Shown one piece after another: positions 1 through 9,165 of a stretch of 46,865 nucleotides of DNA. Both the position numbers and the translations under genes were made by a program. How positions within the stretch are numbered: the stretch's first letter is position 1; each line of letters starts with the position of its first letter. Location: positions 1 through 46,865 of the IMG/VR virus record IMGVR_UViG_3300013131_003615; one strand, given 5' to 3'. This DNA is from a virus. The notes under the pieces are model-generated. The model was not told the origin of the DNA. It ran no database searches and saw nothing but the letters and a program-made list of their open reading frames with translations.

Positions 1-1
1 A

Positions 2-106
2 ACTAGAATTTCTAAGATCACCAGATTAAAAACTAAATCTGATCTATATGATATTCAAGTTGATGAAGTGCAGGAATATTTTGCAAATGGTATTGTATCC
101 CACAAT
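2..106 (+). other. C-terminal segment of an intein in gp46
   Basis: Translation of 2-106 gives an intein block F-like stretch (DLYDIQVDE) and block G ending in the catalytic His-Asn. Ser follows as the +1 nucleophile, and the gp46 extein starts there. At 35 visible residues it has the same length as the complete C-intein half of uvsX at 38926-39030. It could therefore be the C half of a split intein or the end of a contiguous one. The N-terminal blocks are off the window. Confidence 0.9.
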
Positions 107-1699
107 TCTACTATTTTAGATGCTATTTGTTTTGGATTATTTGGTAAAGCATTTAGAAATATTAATAAACCTCAACTAGTTAATTCTATTAATCAAAAGA
201 ACTGTACTGTGGAAGTAGAATTCAGTATAGGTAAAAAAGAATATAGAATAGTTAGAGGTATGAAACCTGGCGTGTTTGAAATATACCAGGATGGTGATAT
301 ACTTAGTCAAGAAGCAGCAAACAGAGATTATCAGAAATATCTTGAGGATAAGATTCTAAAATTAAATTATAAATCTTTTACTCAAATTGTTATACTTGGT
401 TCAGCATCCTTCACTCCTTTTATGCAATTATCACTGGGTAATAGAAGAGAGATCATTGAAGATATTTTAGATATACAAATTTTTACAGTAATGAATTCTA
501 TTCTTAAGAATAGAATGGTAGATTTAAAAGAAGAATTAAGAGCAATAGATGCAGTAATTGAACTAGGTAAACAAAAGGTCAAATTGCAAACAGAATATAT
601 TAAGCAGCTTGAGAATGATCAAAAGAAACGAGAAGAAGATGCTCACCTGGCCATATCAGAATCACAAACAACTATTAATCAGTTACAACAAGAAGCGACG
701 CAGTTGGCTGAAAATCTCCAGACTCTCAAAGAATCAACCCAGGATGAGTCAACTGTCACACAAAGAAGAACTGAACTGGTTACTTTACTTAAATCACTCA
801 CTCAGCGTATCAACTCTGCCAGGGATCAGATTACCTTCTACGAGGAACATGATAATTGTCCAACATGCGCTCAGCTACTTACTGGAGAACTTAAGACTAC
901 AGCGATTGAGAAACACTCGCACAAAATCGAAGAAATCAATGCAGCACTTGACGAGCTTAATCGTAAAATCTCAGAAGTTGAAACAAGAATTGATGAAATA
1001 TCTGCTATCAAAAACTCAATTGCCGATATACAAGATACGATCGTTGATATTAACACCAAAATTATCTCCGAGCAAAACTTTGTCAAAAAGATACAAACAG
1101 AAACAGAAAGATCAGCTGATTCAGAAAACAGTCTGGCTGGTGCTAAGTCAGCCCTCAAGGACCTTGCCAAAGAAGTTGTATCATCGGCAGAAAGTAAAAG
1201 TAAGCTTAAAGAAAACTCGTATTATTTTGAAGCCTGTGCCACGTTACTCAAAGATACTGGAATCAAGACTAGAATTATAAAACAGTATTTACCTGTCATA
1301 AACAAATTAGTAAATAAATATTTAAATGCGATGGACTTTTTTGTTTCTTTTGAACTGGATGAAGCATTCAATGAGACAATTAAATCAAGACATAGAGATG
1401 ATTTTAGTTATGCATCATTTAGTGAAGGTGAAAAACAACGAATAGATTTAGCCTTATTATTTACTTGGCGTACTATAGCAAAAATGAAAAATAGTGCAGC
1501 AACAAATCTATTACTATTAGATGAGATATTTGATAGTAGCCTTGATGCAATGGGAACAGAATTTGTAATGACTTTATTAAACACTATAGGTGATGATATT
1601 AATGTATTTGTAATTTCCCATAAGGGGGATCAGTTAATAGATAAATTTGCCCATCTAATTAAATTTGAGAAACATCAAAATTTTAGTAGGATCGTATAA
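2..1699 (+). CDS. 46: Recombination endonuclease subunit gp46 (SbcC/Rad50-like), 5'-truncated, with intein C-terminus
   Basis: ATPase subunit of the gp46/gp47 nuclease that resects DNA ends for recombination-dependent replication. The frame is open from base 2. Its first 35 residues (2-106) are an intein C-terminus ending ANGIVSHN. The extein resumes at Ser (107) with STILDAICFGLFGK, which aligns to T4 gp46 just after the Walker A GK, so the intein sits inside the P-loop. Further on are a long coiled coil, a CPTC zinc hook (about 857-868), the ABC signature SFSEGEKQR (about 1417-1443), Walker B LLLLDEIFD and the H-loop VISHK. The stop overlaps the next ATG (TAATG). The N-extein and the rest of the intein lie outside the window, so whether the intein is contiguous or split cannot be seen. 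Confidence 0.95.
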   Translation, partial: TRISKITRLKTKSDLYDIQVDEVQEYFANGIVSHNSTILDAICFGLFGKAFRNINKPQLVNSINQKNCTVEVEFSIGKKEYRIVRGMKPGVFEIYQDGDILSQEAANRDYQKYLEDKILKLNYKSFTQIVILGSASFTPFMQLSLGNRREIIEDILDIQIFTVMNSILKNRMVDLKEELRAIDAVIELGKQKVKLQTEYIKQLENDQKKREEDAHLAISESQTTINQLQQEATQLAENLQTLKESTQDESTVTQRRTELVTLLKSLTQRINSARDQITFYEEHDNCPTCAQLLTGELKTTAIEKHSHKIEEINAALDELNRKISEVETRIDEISAIKNSIADIQDTIVDINTKIISEQNFVKKIQTETERSADSENSLAGAKSALKDLAKEVVSSAESKSKLKENSYYFEACATLLKDTGIKTRIIKQYLPVINKLVNKYLNAMDFFVSFELDEAFNETIKSRHRDDFSYASFSEGEKQRIDLALLFTWRTIAKMKNSAATNLLLLDEIFDSSLDAMGTEFVMTLLNTIGDDINVFVISHKGDQLIDKFAHLIKFEKHQNFSRIV

Positions 1700-2292
1700 T
1701 GCTAATTCGTAAAAGTCAACTGCAATTAGTCAAACCCGAAAATCCTATTCTTCACAAAACACCACCCCAGTATGTTTTCGAAGATCATGAAGATACCACA
1801 GAATTATTTGCAAATCTAATGTTTGATAGAATGCAAGAATTAGGAGGTATGGGTTTGGCTGCTAATCAGGTAGGGGTAAACACTCAATTTTTTACTATGG
1901 GTGTAGATGTACTTCGTATAGATGTCTTTAATCCTAAGATTGTAGCCATGGATGGGGAAGTTACTACTGAAGAAGGATGCTTAACTTATCCTGGTATATT
2001 TCTACAAATTAAAAGACCACTAAATATAAGTGTTGAATTTCAAAATGCAAAAGGCGAATTAATTAAAATGAATCTTACTGGTCTTACTGCTAGAATATTT
2101 CTACATGAATATGATCACTTAATGGGTAAAACATTTAAGAAAAAAGTATCTACTCTTAAATGGTCACTTGCTAAAAAGAAACTTAAGAATGTAAGAAGTA
2201 AACTTAAGAAAGAAATAAGACAAAGATACATTGTCGACACTTATAAGGAAATGTCAAATGTCGCAAGTAATATTGCAGGAGTACGAGAATAG
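1699..2292 (+). CDS. def: Peptide deformylase
   Basis: Removes the N-formyl group from nascent proteins in the cytoplasm. All three metal-site motifs are present: GLAANQVG (residues 52-59), EGCLTYPG (92-99, Cys ligand) and HEYDHLMG (from 136, two His ligands and the catalytic Glu). The 197-residue length is typical of bacterial enzymes. After the catalytic core it carries a Lys-rich tail of about 50 residues. The start codon overlaps the gp46 stop, so the two are probably translationally coupled. Deformylase is a recurrent auxiliary gene in marine T4-like phages; its benefit to the phage is inferred. Confidence 0.95.
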   Translation: MLIRKSQLQLVKPENPILHKTPPQYVFEDHEDTTELFANLMFDRMQELGGMGLAANQVGVNTQFFTMGVDVLRIDVFNPKIVAMDGEVTTEEGCLTYPGIFLQIKRPLNISVEFQNAKGELIKMNLTGLTARIFLHEYDHLMGKTFKKKVSTLKWSLAKKKLKNVRSKLKKEIRQRYIVDTYKEMSNVASNIAGVRE

Positions 2293-2671
2293 TTTTGATT
2301 TCGGATTTACTGCAGTTGATTCAGAAGAATCAGTAATAGAGAAACCAGTAGTTAATACTCAGGAAATAGTTCAACCTGTATCTGATGAAATAGCTTTACT
2401 TAAGACAACTGTAGATGCCATTTATGCTAAATTGGACAGTCTTGAGGAAGTCATATTGGCAGGTTCTGGTTCATCGTTTGATATTGACTCTTATAAAGGT
2501 CTTGTTGATAAAGAAGCAGCAACAAAGCTTAAAGCAGTCGAAGGATTAATTATGCCTTTATTGGTAAATCTTATGAAAAACCCATCGAAAGATTACATTA
2601 AGTGGCCTAATAGAGTGCCTGTGATTGAGTCACAGATAGCCAAAATTTTAGCTATAACTAGACCATCTTAG
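2258..2671 (+). CDS. Conserved phage protein of unknown function
   Basis: About 137 residues. The start at 2258 has an AAGGAA ribosome site seven bases upstream; a longer reading frame from 2231 would overlap deformylase further. The N-terminal half is acidic and low-complexity. The middle has a heptad-like helix (VDAIYAKLDSLEEV). The C-terminus carries KNPSKDYIKWPNR followed by IESQIAKILAITRP, a motif I associate with small conserved proteins of T4-like aquatic phages (from memory, not searched). It lies between deformylase and a consensus promoter and is therefore the last gene of the gene 46 transcript. No function can be assigned. Confidence 0.75.
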   Translation: MSQVILQEYENSFDFGFTAVDSEESVIEKPVVNTQEIVQPVSDEIALLKTTVDAIYAKLDSLEEVILAGSGSSFDIDSYKGLVDKEAATKLKAVEGLIMPLLVNLMKNPSKDYIKWPNRVPVIESQIAKILAITRPS

Positions 2672-2723
2672 TAAGTCATTGATAAAAAATGTAATTTTTT
2701 CTGACGTATTTTTACTAAAAGCA

Positions 2724-2752
2724 TTGACACCTGTTACTAACTAATATATAAT
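2724..2752 (+). promoter_or_regulatory. Sigma-70-type promoter for the VWA/CobT-like gene
   Basis: Perfect TTGACA (2724-2729), 17-base spacer, perfect TATAAT (2747-2752). The start codon of the next gene is at 2776, after a GAGGAG ribosome site. It is one of a family of near-identical promoters in the window. Confidence 0.85.
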
Positions 2753-2775
2753 AATGGAAATCGTGAGGAGTCAAG

Positions 2776-4947
2776 ATGTCCATTAAGAATATTTCTAATC
2801 AAAAATCTGTTCTGGCAAAATTGCTAGCACAAGAAAATCTTACAGTAGAGCATAGAAAAGTGCCTACTGCCTATTTCGATCCCAAAAACAGAGTCCTGTG
2901 TCTTCCTATTTGGAAAGATATGAGTGCCGACGTTTATGATTTGTTGGTGGGTCATGAAGTAGGTCATGCATGGGAAACTCCACCTGAAGGTTGGCACACA
3001 GCTATAGAACAAAAAGGTAAAGGATTCAAATCTTTTCTAAATGTAGTAGAAGATGCTCGTATTGAAAAATTAATTAAAAGTCGATATCCTGGTCTTAAAG
3101 CACCTATGTATCGAGGATACAAAGAATTATTTGATCAAGATTTCTTCGGTGTTAGAGATCGTGACCTATCTAAAATGATTCTCATTGATCGTTTGAATGT
3201 ACATTTTAAACTAGGATCACTAATGAACATTCCCTTTAATCCAAACGAGGAGCATTTTGTTCATCGTATGGAAAATTTAAAATCCTGGGAAGATGTCTAT
3301 AATTTAGCTAGCGAACTATATCAATACGAAAAAGAAAATCCTACTACCAATTTTGATGATCTTGAAGCAGGCGAGATGTATTCTGATTATGGTGATGGAG
3401 AAGGTGACGAAGAAGAGTTTAGTGATGATGAGTTTGACGGAGATATTAATCGGTATTCAAAAGGAAGTAAAGGGTTTGAAGATGACAAAGATCCGGAATC
3501 TTTTACAGATAAGACTTTTAGAGAAAAAGAAAAATCATTATTGAACGATTCTATTCATCCTTACGTGTATGTTAATCTAAATACTGTAGATGTAAAAAAG
3601 TTTGTCATTCCTCATAATGTAGTCTACACTAAGATTGATTTTTCTGGTTTTGATAATTATCCTGATTTTCTAAGTAAATCCTTTCATGAACATGAAAAGA
3701 AAGACCAAAAATATATCGATGAGTTAAGTGTATTTAATCCCAATACATTATTCAACGAATATAGAACTCGTAATACTAAATTTATAGCTTACTTGGTGAA
3801 AGAATTCGAATTACGTAGAAATGCTGCACAATATGCACGAGCAAGTATTTCTAAAACTGGTGAATTAGATACTGAAAAAGTATGGTCATATAAACTCAAA
3901 GATGATCTATTCAAACGTGTAACCAAGATTCCTTTGGGCAAGAATCATGCTATGATAATGTTTGTAGATTGGTCTGGTTCTATGTCAAATAATATTGCAA
4001 ACACCATTGAACAATTTCTGGTATTAGCAGATTTTTGCCGTAAGGTTAATATTCCCTTTGAAGTATATGCCTTTACTGACCAAGGCAGTAGATTTTTTAG
4101 AACTGATAGAGAACCAAATATTAATAGGTTTTCTCGTAAATACAAAGATTTATTTTTTGATAACCATAGTTTTGGTTTATTAAATCTGATATCATTTACA
4201 ATGAGTAATTCCCAGTATAGAACTGCTCAGGTAAGATTATTACAATACGCAAAAGCATTTGAAGAAAAGGAAAAACAATACTACGGTATGACTTCCTTCA
4301 GTAGATATCGTTCTATTAATATACCGAAAGCTCTAACATTGGGCGGTACTCCTTTGAATGAAGCTATTCTTTTAGCTAACTATATTGTACCAGAATTTAA
4401 ACGTGTAAATAAGATTGATGTAATTAACACTATCTTTCTAACTGATGGAGATGGCTGTGAAATTACTGGGTTTACAGGTCAAGATTCCAAATTTTCTTCT
4501 TTTAGGTATAGTTCAGGTTCTACGATGTACAATGTAGTTCTTAAGGATACTGAGACAAATATCTCAGTTGTTGCTAAACCTGGAGAACTTATTACTAGTG
4601 CTTTATTGAGAATGTTGAAAGCAAGATCAGGTACTAATTTGATTGGTTATTTCATCACTACAAGGAGTGTAAAAAATACATCTTTGAATCTTGCTGAAAC
4701 TTATGGATGTCATGTTACTCCTGAAAGTATCAGCGAATATATGAAAAAATCTAAATTCTATAGTCTTAAAAATATAGGTTATGATGAGTATTTTGTCGTA
4801 CAAGGTAAAGATTTAGAAATTCAAGACGACAAACTTGAAGTTGAAGGTAATAATAAAAGAGATTACTTAAAAGCTTTTATGAAAAATCAAAAAGCTAAAA
4901 TTATCAACAGAGTACTTTTGAACAAGTTTATTGAACAAATTGCTTGA
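2776..4947 (+). CDS. CobT-like VWA-domain protein with an HExxH motif
   Basis: A 723-residue protein. Near the N-terminus is HEVGH (60-64), the zinc-metallopeptidase HExxH pattern. It is followed by an acidic stretch around residues 200-225 (runs of Asp, Glu and Gly), and a C-terminal von Willebrand A domain with the MIDAS motif DWSGS (398-402), a metal-dependent adhesion site. Acidic-linker plus VWA architecture resembles CobT, the partner of the AAA+ ATPase CobS in cobalt chelatase, and a CobS-like ATPase follows at 5001. MoxR/VWA pairs also act as metal-insertion or protein-remodelling chaperones, so a direct role in cobalamin synthesis is not established. It has its own consensus promoter. 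Confidence 0.75.
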   Translation: MSIKNISNQKSVLAKLLAQENLTVEHRKVPTAYFDPKNRVLCLPIWKDMSADVYDLLVGHEVGHAWETPPEGWHTAIEQKGKGFKSFLNVVEDARIEKLIKSRYPGLKAPMYRGYKELFDQDFFGVRDRDLSKMILIDRLNVHFKLGSLMNIPFNPNEEHFVHRMENLKSWEDVYNLASELYQYEKENPTTNFDDLEAGEMYSDYGDGEGDEEEFSDDEFDGDINRYSKGSKGFEDDKDPESFTDKTFREKEKSLLNDSIHPYVYVNLNTVDVKKFVIPHNVVYTKIDFSGFDNYPDFLSKSFHEHEKKDQKYIDELSVFNPNTLFNEYRTRNTKFIAYLVKEFELRRNAAQYARASISKTGELDTEKVWSYKLKDDLFKRVTKIPLGKNHAMIMFVDWSGSMSNNIANTIEQFLVLADFCRKVNIPFEVYAFTDQGSRFFRTDREPNINRFSRKYKDLFFDNHSFGLLNLISFTMSNSQYRTAQVRLLQYAKAFEEKEKQYYGMTSFSRYRSINIPKALTLGGTPLNEAILLANYIVPEFKRVNKIDVINTIFLTDGDGCEITGFTGQDSKFSSFRYSSGSTMYNVVLKDTETNISVVAKPGELITSALLRMLKARSGTNLIGYFITTRSVKNTSLNLAETYGCHVTPESISEYMKKSKFYSLKNIGYDEYFVVQGKDLEIQDDKLEVEGNNKRDYLKAFMKNQKAKIINRVLLNKFIEQIA

Positions 4948-4972
4948 CAGTATGTTCAATATCATATATAAT
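4944..4972 (+). promoter_or_regulatory. Sigma-70-type promoter for the CobS-like gene
   Basis: TTGACA (4944-4949), 17-base spacer, TATAAT (4967-4972). The -35 box overlaps the last codons of the VWA gene. The downstream ATG is at 5001. Confidence 0.85.
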
Positions 4973-5000
4973 TAGGTTATGATTGAGGAGCAACTTTAAA

Positions 5001-6176
5001 ATGAAACTTTCTGAAATTCAAAAACGCGCAGTAGTATCATATCTTGCTAACATTTTTGGCAAACAGGCATCTCGTAAAGATATTATTGATCATTTCAAGA
5101 ACAAGAATGAATCTGTTCCGAATTGGTTGATCAACGGTGCTTCGCACAGACTAGATAGAGGCCTTATTAACTTGTCGATGCCTATCGACAATAAAATTTC
5201 TGTTCAAGAAGAATCTCAATCTCAAGAATTATTGCCTGCTATGCAAGCACAGGTTGTTCCCATTCGTCAGAAAAAGATGATTCAAGAAGTAGATAATCTT
5301 ATTCCATTAAAAGATGAAACGTATGTTCCATTTGGATTCTACAAAGATTTAGAATCTATTATCAAATCAAGTGCATTTTATCCCTTATTCATTACTGGAT
5401 TAACAGGTAATGGTAAGACTACTATGGTTGAACAAGTTTGTGCTAAACTCAAACGCGAGTGCATTCGAGTAAATATTAGTATTGAAACAGACGAAGATGA
5501 CCTGGTAGGTGGTAACACTTTAGTAGATGGTAATGTAGTATTTCGAGAAGGGCCTGTTATTACTGCGATGCGCCGAGGCGCAATTTTGCTTATTGATGAG
5601 ATTGATCGCGGTAGTAATAAGTTAATGTGTATTCAGGGCATTTTAGAGGGCAAGTCTTTCTTTATTAAGAAAACAGGTGAGGTAGTATCACCGAAGAAAG
5701 GTTTCAATATTATTGCAACGGCAAACACTAAAGGTCGAGGCACAGATGATGGCAAATATATCGCTGCTCAAATTTTAGATGAAGCATTTCTTGAGCGTTT
5801 TCCTGTTACTGTAGAACAAGAATACCCCAATCCAACCATAGAGCGTAGAATTGTAATCAATAATATGACAGCAATTGATTCTGTTGATGAGGATTTTGCT
5901 GACAAATTGGTTGCTTGGGCAGAAATTATTCGTAAGACTTATATGGAAGGTGCTATTGACGAGTTAATTTCCACCAGACGTTTGGTGCACATTGTCAAAG
6001 CATACTCGGTATTCAAGGATAAGCAAAAGGCAATTAACCTGTGTATCAATCGTTTTGATGCTGATACTAAGACAGCCTTCATGGACTTGTATAGTAAAAT
6101 GGAAAATCCTCCAGTAGAAACTAATACCAGTCAAGATAGTGTAGTACAAAATCCTAATGAAGAAATTCCTTTCTAA
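5001..6176 (+). CDS. cobS: MoxR-family AAA+ ATPase, CobS-like
   Basis: 391 residues from the ATG at 5001, preceded by a GAGGA site; an upstream TTG in frame is less likely. Residues 1-60 resemble a small DNA-binding-like helical domain. The AAA+ core has Walker A GLTGNGKTT (133-141), Walker B LLIDEID (near 197) and a sensor-1 stretch IIATANT, as in the CobS/NorQ/MoxR group. Marine T4-like phages commonly carry a gene annotated cobS. The adjacent CobT-like VWA gene supports an ATPase/VWA chaperone pair. Whether it inserts cobalt, another metal, or remodels a protein cannot be told from sequence. Confidence 0.85.
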   Translation: MKLSEIQKRAVVSYLANIFGKQASRKDIIDHFKNKNESVPNWLINGASHRLDRGLINLSMPIDNKISVQEESQSQELLPAMQAQVVPIRQKKMIQEVDNLIPLKDETYVPFGFYKDLESIIKSSAFYPLFITGLTGNGKTTMVEQVCAKLKRECIRVNISIETDEDDLVGGNTLVDGNVVFREGPVITAMRRGAILLIDEIDRGSNKLMCIQGILEGKSFFIKKTGEVVSPKKGFNIIATANTKGRGTDDGKYIAAQILDEAFLERFPVTVEQEYPNPTIERRIVINNMTAIDSVDEDFADKLVAWAEIIRKTYMEGAIDELISTRRLVHIVKAYSVFKDKQKAINLCINRFDADTKTAFMDLYSKMENPPVETNTSQDSVVQNPNEEIPF

Positions 6177-6192
6177 ATAAATTTAAATTGAC

Positions 6193-6225
6193 TACCCCGG
6201 TTAGACTCCGGGGTATCTTACTTTT
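6193..6225 (+). terminator. Intrinsic-type terminator after the CobS-like gene
   Basis: Stem TACCCCGG (6193-6200), loop TTAGACT, stem CCGGGGTA (6208-6215), then TCTTACTTTTC. A second, overlapping possible hairpin pairs GTATCT (6213-6218) with AGATAC (6229-6234) next to the start codon at 6237 and could affect its translation. Confidence 0.75.
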
Positions 6226-6236
6226 CGGAGATACTT

Positions 6237-6761
6237 ATGGGAATGCTAAGTTTAGAACTACTTAGTCAATTTGCTGAAGGTAATACTTTTATTGAAACAG
6301 GTACATATAAAGGTGACGGTGTACAAGTAGCAATTGATTTTGGATTCAAACATATTCATAGTATAGAATTGAATAAAGAGTTGTATGAGGAAAGCACCAA
6401 AAGATTTAATGCAGACCATGTAAAAATTTGGCATGGTGAATCCCCCGATAAAATTAGAGAAATTCTTAAAGGGGTAACTGAGCAAACCACATTTTGGTTG
6501 GATGCACATGCCAGCGGACCTTTGCCCGGAGGTAGTTATGGTGGGTCGCCGTTGGTACATGAAATCAAAGCGATAGGTGAACACCACATCAAGAACCATG
6601 TTATCATCATAGATGATTGCCGATTATTCGGAAGTCAAGAGTGGTCTGGTCTTAGAAAAGAGGAGGTTACAGATGCCTTTCTCGATATAAATAATAGATA
6701 TAGAATTACCTATGTAGATGGTGAAATCCCCGGAGATATTATGATTGCAAGAGTGATCTAA
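6237..6761 (+). CDS. SAM-methyltransferase-fold protein (paralogue of the protein at 16933)
   Basis: 174 residues. The FIETGTYKGDGV stretch near the N-terminus matches the glycine-rich motif I of class I SAM-dependent methyltransferases, followed by an acidic motif II position (HSIELN) and FWLDAHASG, then IIIDDCRLF. The protein at 16933-17508 shares FIETGTY, FWLDAH and ID-D-RLF in the same order, so the two are paralogues. Each stands at the upstream edge of a glycan cassette. The substrate is unknown; a sugar methyltransferase is plausible. Its ribosome site is CGGAG. Confidence 0.65.
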   Translation: MGMLSLELLSQFAEGNTFIETGTYKGDGVQVAIDFGFKHIHSIELNKELYEESTKRFNADHVKIWHGESPDKIREILKGVTEQTTFWLDAHASGPLPGGSYGGSPLVHEIKAIGEHHIKNHVIIIDDCRLFGSQEWSGLRKEEVTDAFLDINNRYRITYVDGEIPGDIMIARVI

Positions 6762-6769
6762 CTTCAACA

Positions 6770-7648
6770 ATGAAGAAATTAAAAATACAATTTGCTGATA
6801 CTTGGGACGCCTGTATTCAATTTTTTGTTGATGTGCTCAGTAATAGATATGATGTGGAAGTAACCAATGATGCCGAGTATCTATTGTTTTGTGATGAGAA
6901 TTTTGGTCAGACAAATATCACATTCAATAAAAAAGATATCACTAAAATATTCTTCACAGGTGAGAACAGAAGACCCGAGCATTATGATTGCCATTATGCC
7001 ATAACATTTGATCATAATCACAATCCCTGGCATTATAGATTACCCTTATATGTGATGGATATGTGGGCAATTGAAGTATTTCATCAGATGTCCAGTAGAC
7101 CTTATGGTTATCTATTTCAAAAAAATTCTATTAATGTTTCTGATAAAACGGATTTTTGTGCCTTTGTCCATAGAAACTCGAATAACCCCATTAGAAATAA
7201 TTTCTTTAAAAAATTAAATGGTATTAGAAAAGTAAATAGCGCAGGAAAACTGTATAACAATACAGGTTTAGATTTACCAGATGTACCATCTAAAATAGAG
7301 TATTTTAGTAAGCATAAGTTTAGTTTATGTTTTGAAAACTCATCAAATCCTGGGTATGTAACCGAAAAAATATTACATGGATTTTATGGAAATACGATTC
7401 CTATATACTGGGGTTCAAGAACTTTAGCCAAAGACTTCAATCCTGGATCATATCTAAATTATTTTGATTTTAGAAATGAGGATGAACTAATACAAAAAAT
7501 TATGGAAATAGATTCTGATGATAATTTGTATAATAAAATAGTAAATGCGCCTAAATTTTTATACAACATTCCTAATGAATGTGTAATACTTAATAATTTT
7601 TTAAATTGGTTTGATTCTATAGTTTATAATAAAATATATGCAAAATAA
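6770..7648 (+). CDS. GT10 family fucosyltransferase-like glycosyltransferase
   Basis: 292 residues. The segment near residues 188-205 reads CFENSSNPGYVTEKI, the signature of alpha-1,3/1,4-fucosyltransferases (GT10), followed by PIYWG and a conserved DF-PGSYLNYFDF stretch. Family members move fucose or a similar sugar from a GDP-sugar to a glycan acceptor. The N-terminal half diverges, as usual for the acceptor-binding domain. It overlaps the next gene by 11 bases. Target (host lipopolysaccharide, phage fibre or other) unknown. Confidence 0.85.
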   Translation: MKKLKIQFADTWDACIQFFVDVLSNRYDVEVTNDAEYLLFCDENFGQTNITFNKKDITKIFFTGENRRPEHYDCHYAITFDHNHNPWHYRLPLYVMDMWAIEVFHQMSSRPYGYLFQKNSINVSDKTDFCAFVHRNSNNPIRNNFFKKLNGIRKVNSAGKLYNNTGLDLPDVPSKIEYFSKHKFSLCFENSSNPGYVTEKILHGFYGNTIPIYWGSRTLAKDFNPGSYLNYFDFRNEDELIQKIMEIDSDDNLYNKIVNAPKFLYNIPNECVILNNFLNWFDSIVYNKIYAK

Positions 7649-8465
7649 AGATTTAGTTATAGGTGGGTTTACCAGATACAATTGGGCACAACTTAAAAAC
7701 TGGGTAGTGTCGCTTAAGGATACTGGGTATACTGGAGATATTATTCTAGTTGCCTTCGAAACAGATCAGTTTACTGTAGATAAACTTACTGAGGCAGGTG
7801 TTGAGGTCATACCTGTCAATAAAGAATTAAATTATAGAAGTAAGGTTCCTATACATGTAGAAAGATTTATTATGATGTATCATCATATTAAAAATAGAAA
7901 GTATAGATATGTTTTAACCACAGATGTTAAAGATGTTATATTTCAAAATAACCCATTTTTATGGTTGGAGCAACATTTAGGCGATAAAAAAATTGTAATA
8001 TCTTCTGAAAGTATTCACTACAAGAATGAACCTTGGGGTGATAATAATCTTATGCAAACCTTTGGGAAGTACATTTATAACGAATTTAGTAGTAAAGAAA
8101 TTTTTAATGTGGGGGTAATAGCAGGTGAGTTTAGTTATGTGAAAGACCTGTTACTGCAGTTGTTTATGATGTCAATTAATCGACCGATACCCATAGTAGA
8201 TCAAGCTACCTTTAATTCTTTAATGCATTTGGAGCCTTGGTTATCTTTAACTAAAAGAGTACGTTCTGAGGATGGCTGGGCGTGTCAATTAGGAACTACT
8301 GCTGATCCAGCAAAAATAGATGCTTTTAGACCATTCCTATTAGAAAATGAACCTAAAATTAAAAATGGTTTGGTATTTACAAGTAAAGACAAAAAATTCT
8401 ATATAGTGCATCAATATGATAGAGTGCCTGTATTAAAGGAAATGATCGATGCCAAGTACACCTAA
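7638..8465 (+). CDS. Putative GT-A-fold glycosyltransferase
   Basis: 275 residues. The order of elements suggests a GT-A nucleotide-diphospho-sugar transferase: an N-terminal IGGFTRYNWAQLKNW strand-helix, a central YVLTTDVKDVIFQNNPF containing a DVKD acidic motif in the DxD position, then FNVGVIAGE and VDQATFNSL (the acidic residue before a catalytic helix). I recognise the pattern but not a named family. It lies between a GT10 gene and another glycosyltransferase-like gene and overlaps both (11 and 17 bases), which supports a glycan role. Confidence 0.6.
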   Translation: MQNKDLVIGGFTRYNWAQLKNWVVSLKDTGYTGDIILVAFETDQFTVDKLTEAGVEVIPVNKELNYRSKVPIHVERFIMMYHHIKNRKYRYVLTTDVKDVIFQNNPFLWLEQHLGDKKIVISSESIHYKNEPWGDNNLMQTFGKYIYNEFSSKEIFNVGVIAGEFSYVKDLLLQLFMMSINRPIPIVDQATFNSLMHLEPWLSLTKRVRSEDGWACQLGTTADPAKIDAFRPFLLENEPKIKNGLVFTSKDKKFYIVHQYDRVPVLKEMIDAKYT

Positions 8466-9165
8466 AATAGCATTATGTATTTCCGGTCAACCTAGATCAT
8501 ATGAAATAGGACATCAATTCATAAAAAAAAATTTATTAGAATTGTACAATGTAGATGTGTTTTTTCATACCTGGAATAATGATCATACTAATTTTAATAA
8601 ACTAATAAAACTATACAACCCTAAAAAATATATTGTAGAACCTGCACTTGAAAATACAATTGATCAAAAATATACTAGGATACCTAGTCAAAAATTTCCT
8701 GCATATTTTACTGTATCTGCATTTTATTCTATTTTCACAGCAAATCAAATTAAAAAAGAATATGAAATAGATAATAACTTTTTATATGATTGGGTTATAA
8801 GAATAAGATTTGATTATGCTTTGAATGCTGAACCTGATTTTTCTATTTTAGATTCAAACAAAATTTATATTCCAAACTGTAGAATGGTTCCAGAAAGAAA
8901 TTTTGGAAATGATCAATTTGCAATAGGATCTTCTAAGGTAATAGATAATTATTCAAGCACATTTCTTTATTTAGATTATTTTTATAGTAATGATATTACT
9001 ATGATAGGTGAAGAAATGCTAAAAGCAAATTTAATCAAACACAATCTCATAGGCGAAAATTTAGTTTACGTCGATATGAATAACCCATTTCCGCCAGGAC
9101 CTCATAACGGAACTTGGCATTCATTGATACGAGAAGATTATGAAAATTGGGCCGCCAAACAATAA
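8449..9165 (+). CDS. Putative glycosyltransferase-like protein
   Basis: 238 residues. It opens with ALCISGQPRSYE, a phrase typical of small viral and bacterial proteins annotated as glycosyltransferases, followed by DVFFHTWN. Later come WVIRIRFDYAL, a possible acidic metal-site segment, and GNDQFAIGSS. No complete catalytic motif set is certain. It overlaps the upstream gene by 17 bases and the downstream gene by 26, as part of one translationally coupled run. Function beyond glycan context is inferred. Confidence 0.5.
   Translation: MPSTPKIALCISGQPRSYEIGHQFIKKNLLELYNVDVFFHTWNNDHTNFNKLIKLYNPKKYIVEPALENTIDQKYTRIPSQKFPAYFTVSAFYSIFTANQIKKEYEIDNNFLYDWVIRIRFDYALNAEPDFSILDSNKIYIPNCRMVPERNFGNDQFAIGSSKVIDNYSSTFLYLDYFYSNDITMIGEEMLKANLIKHNLIGENLVYVDMNNPFPPGPHNGTWHSLIREDYENWAAKQ

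Noticed and set aside
609-1280. A 223-residue frame in a different phase inside gene 46
   Set aside because: Low-complexity Lys/Arg/Leu composition typical of an out-of-frame reading of the coiled-coil codons; gp46 motifs continue through the region.
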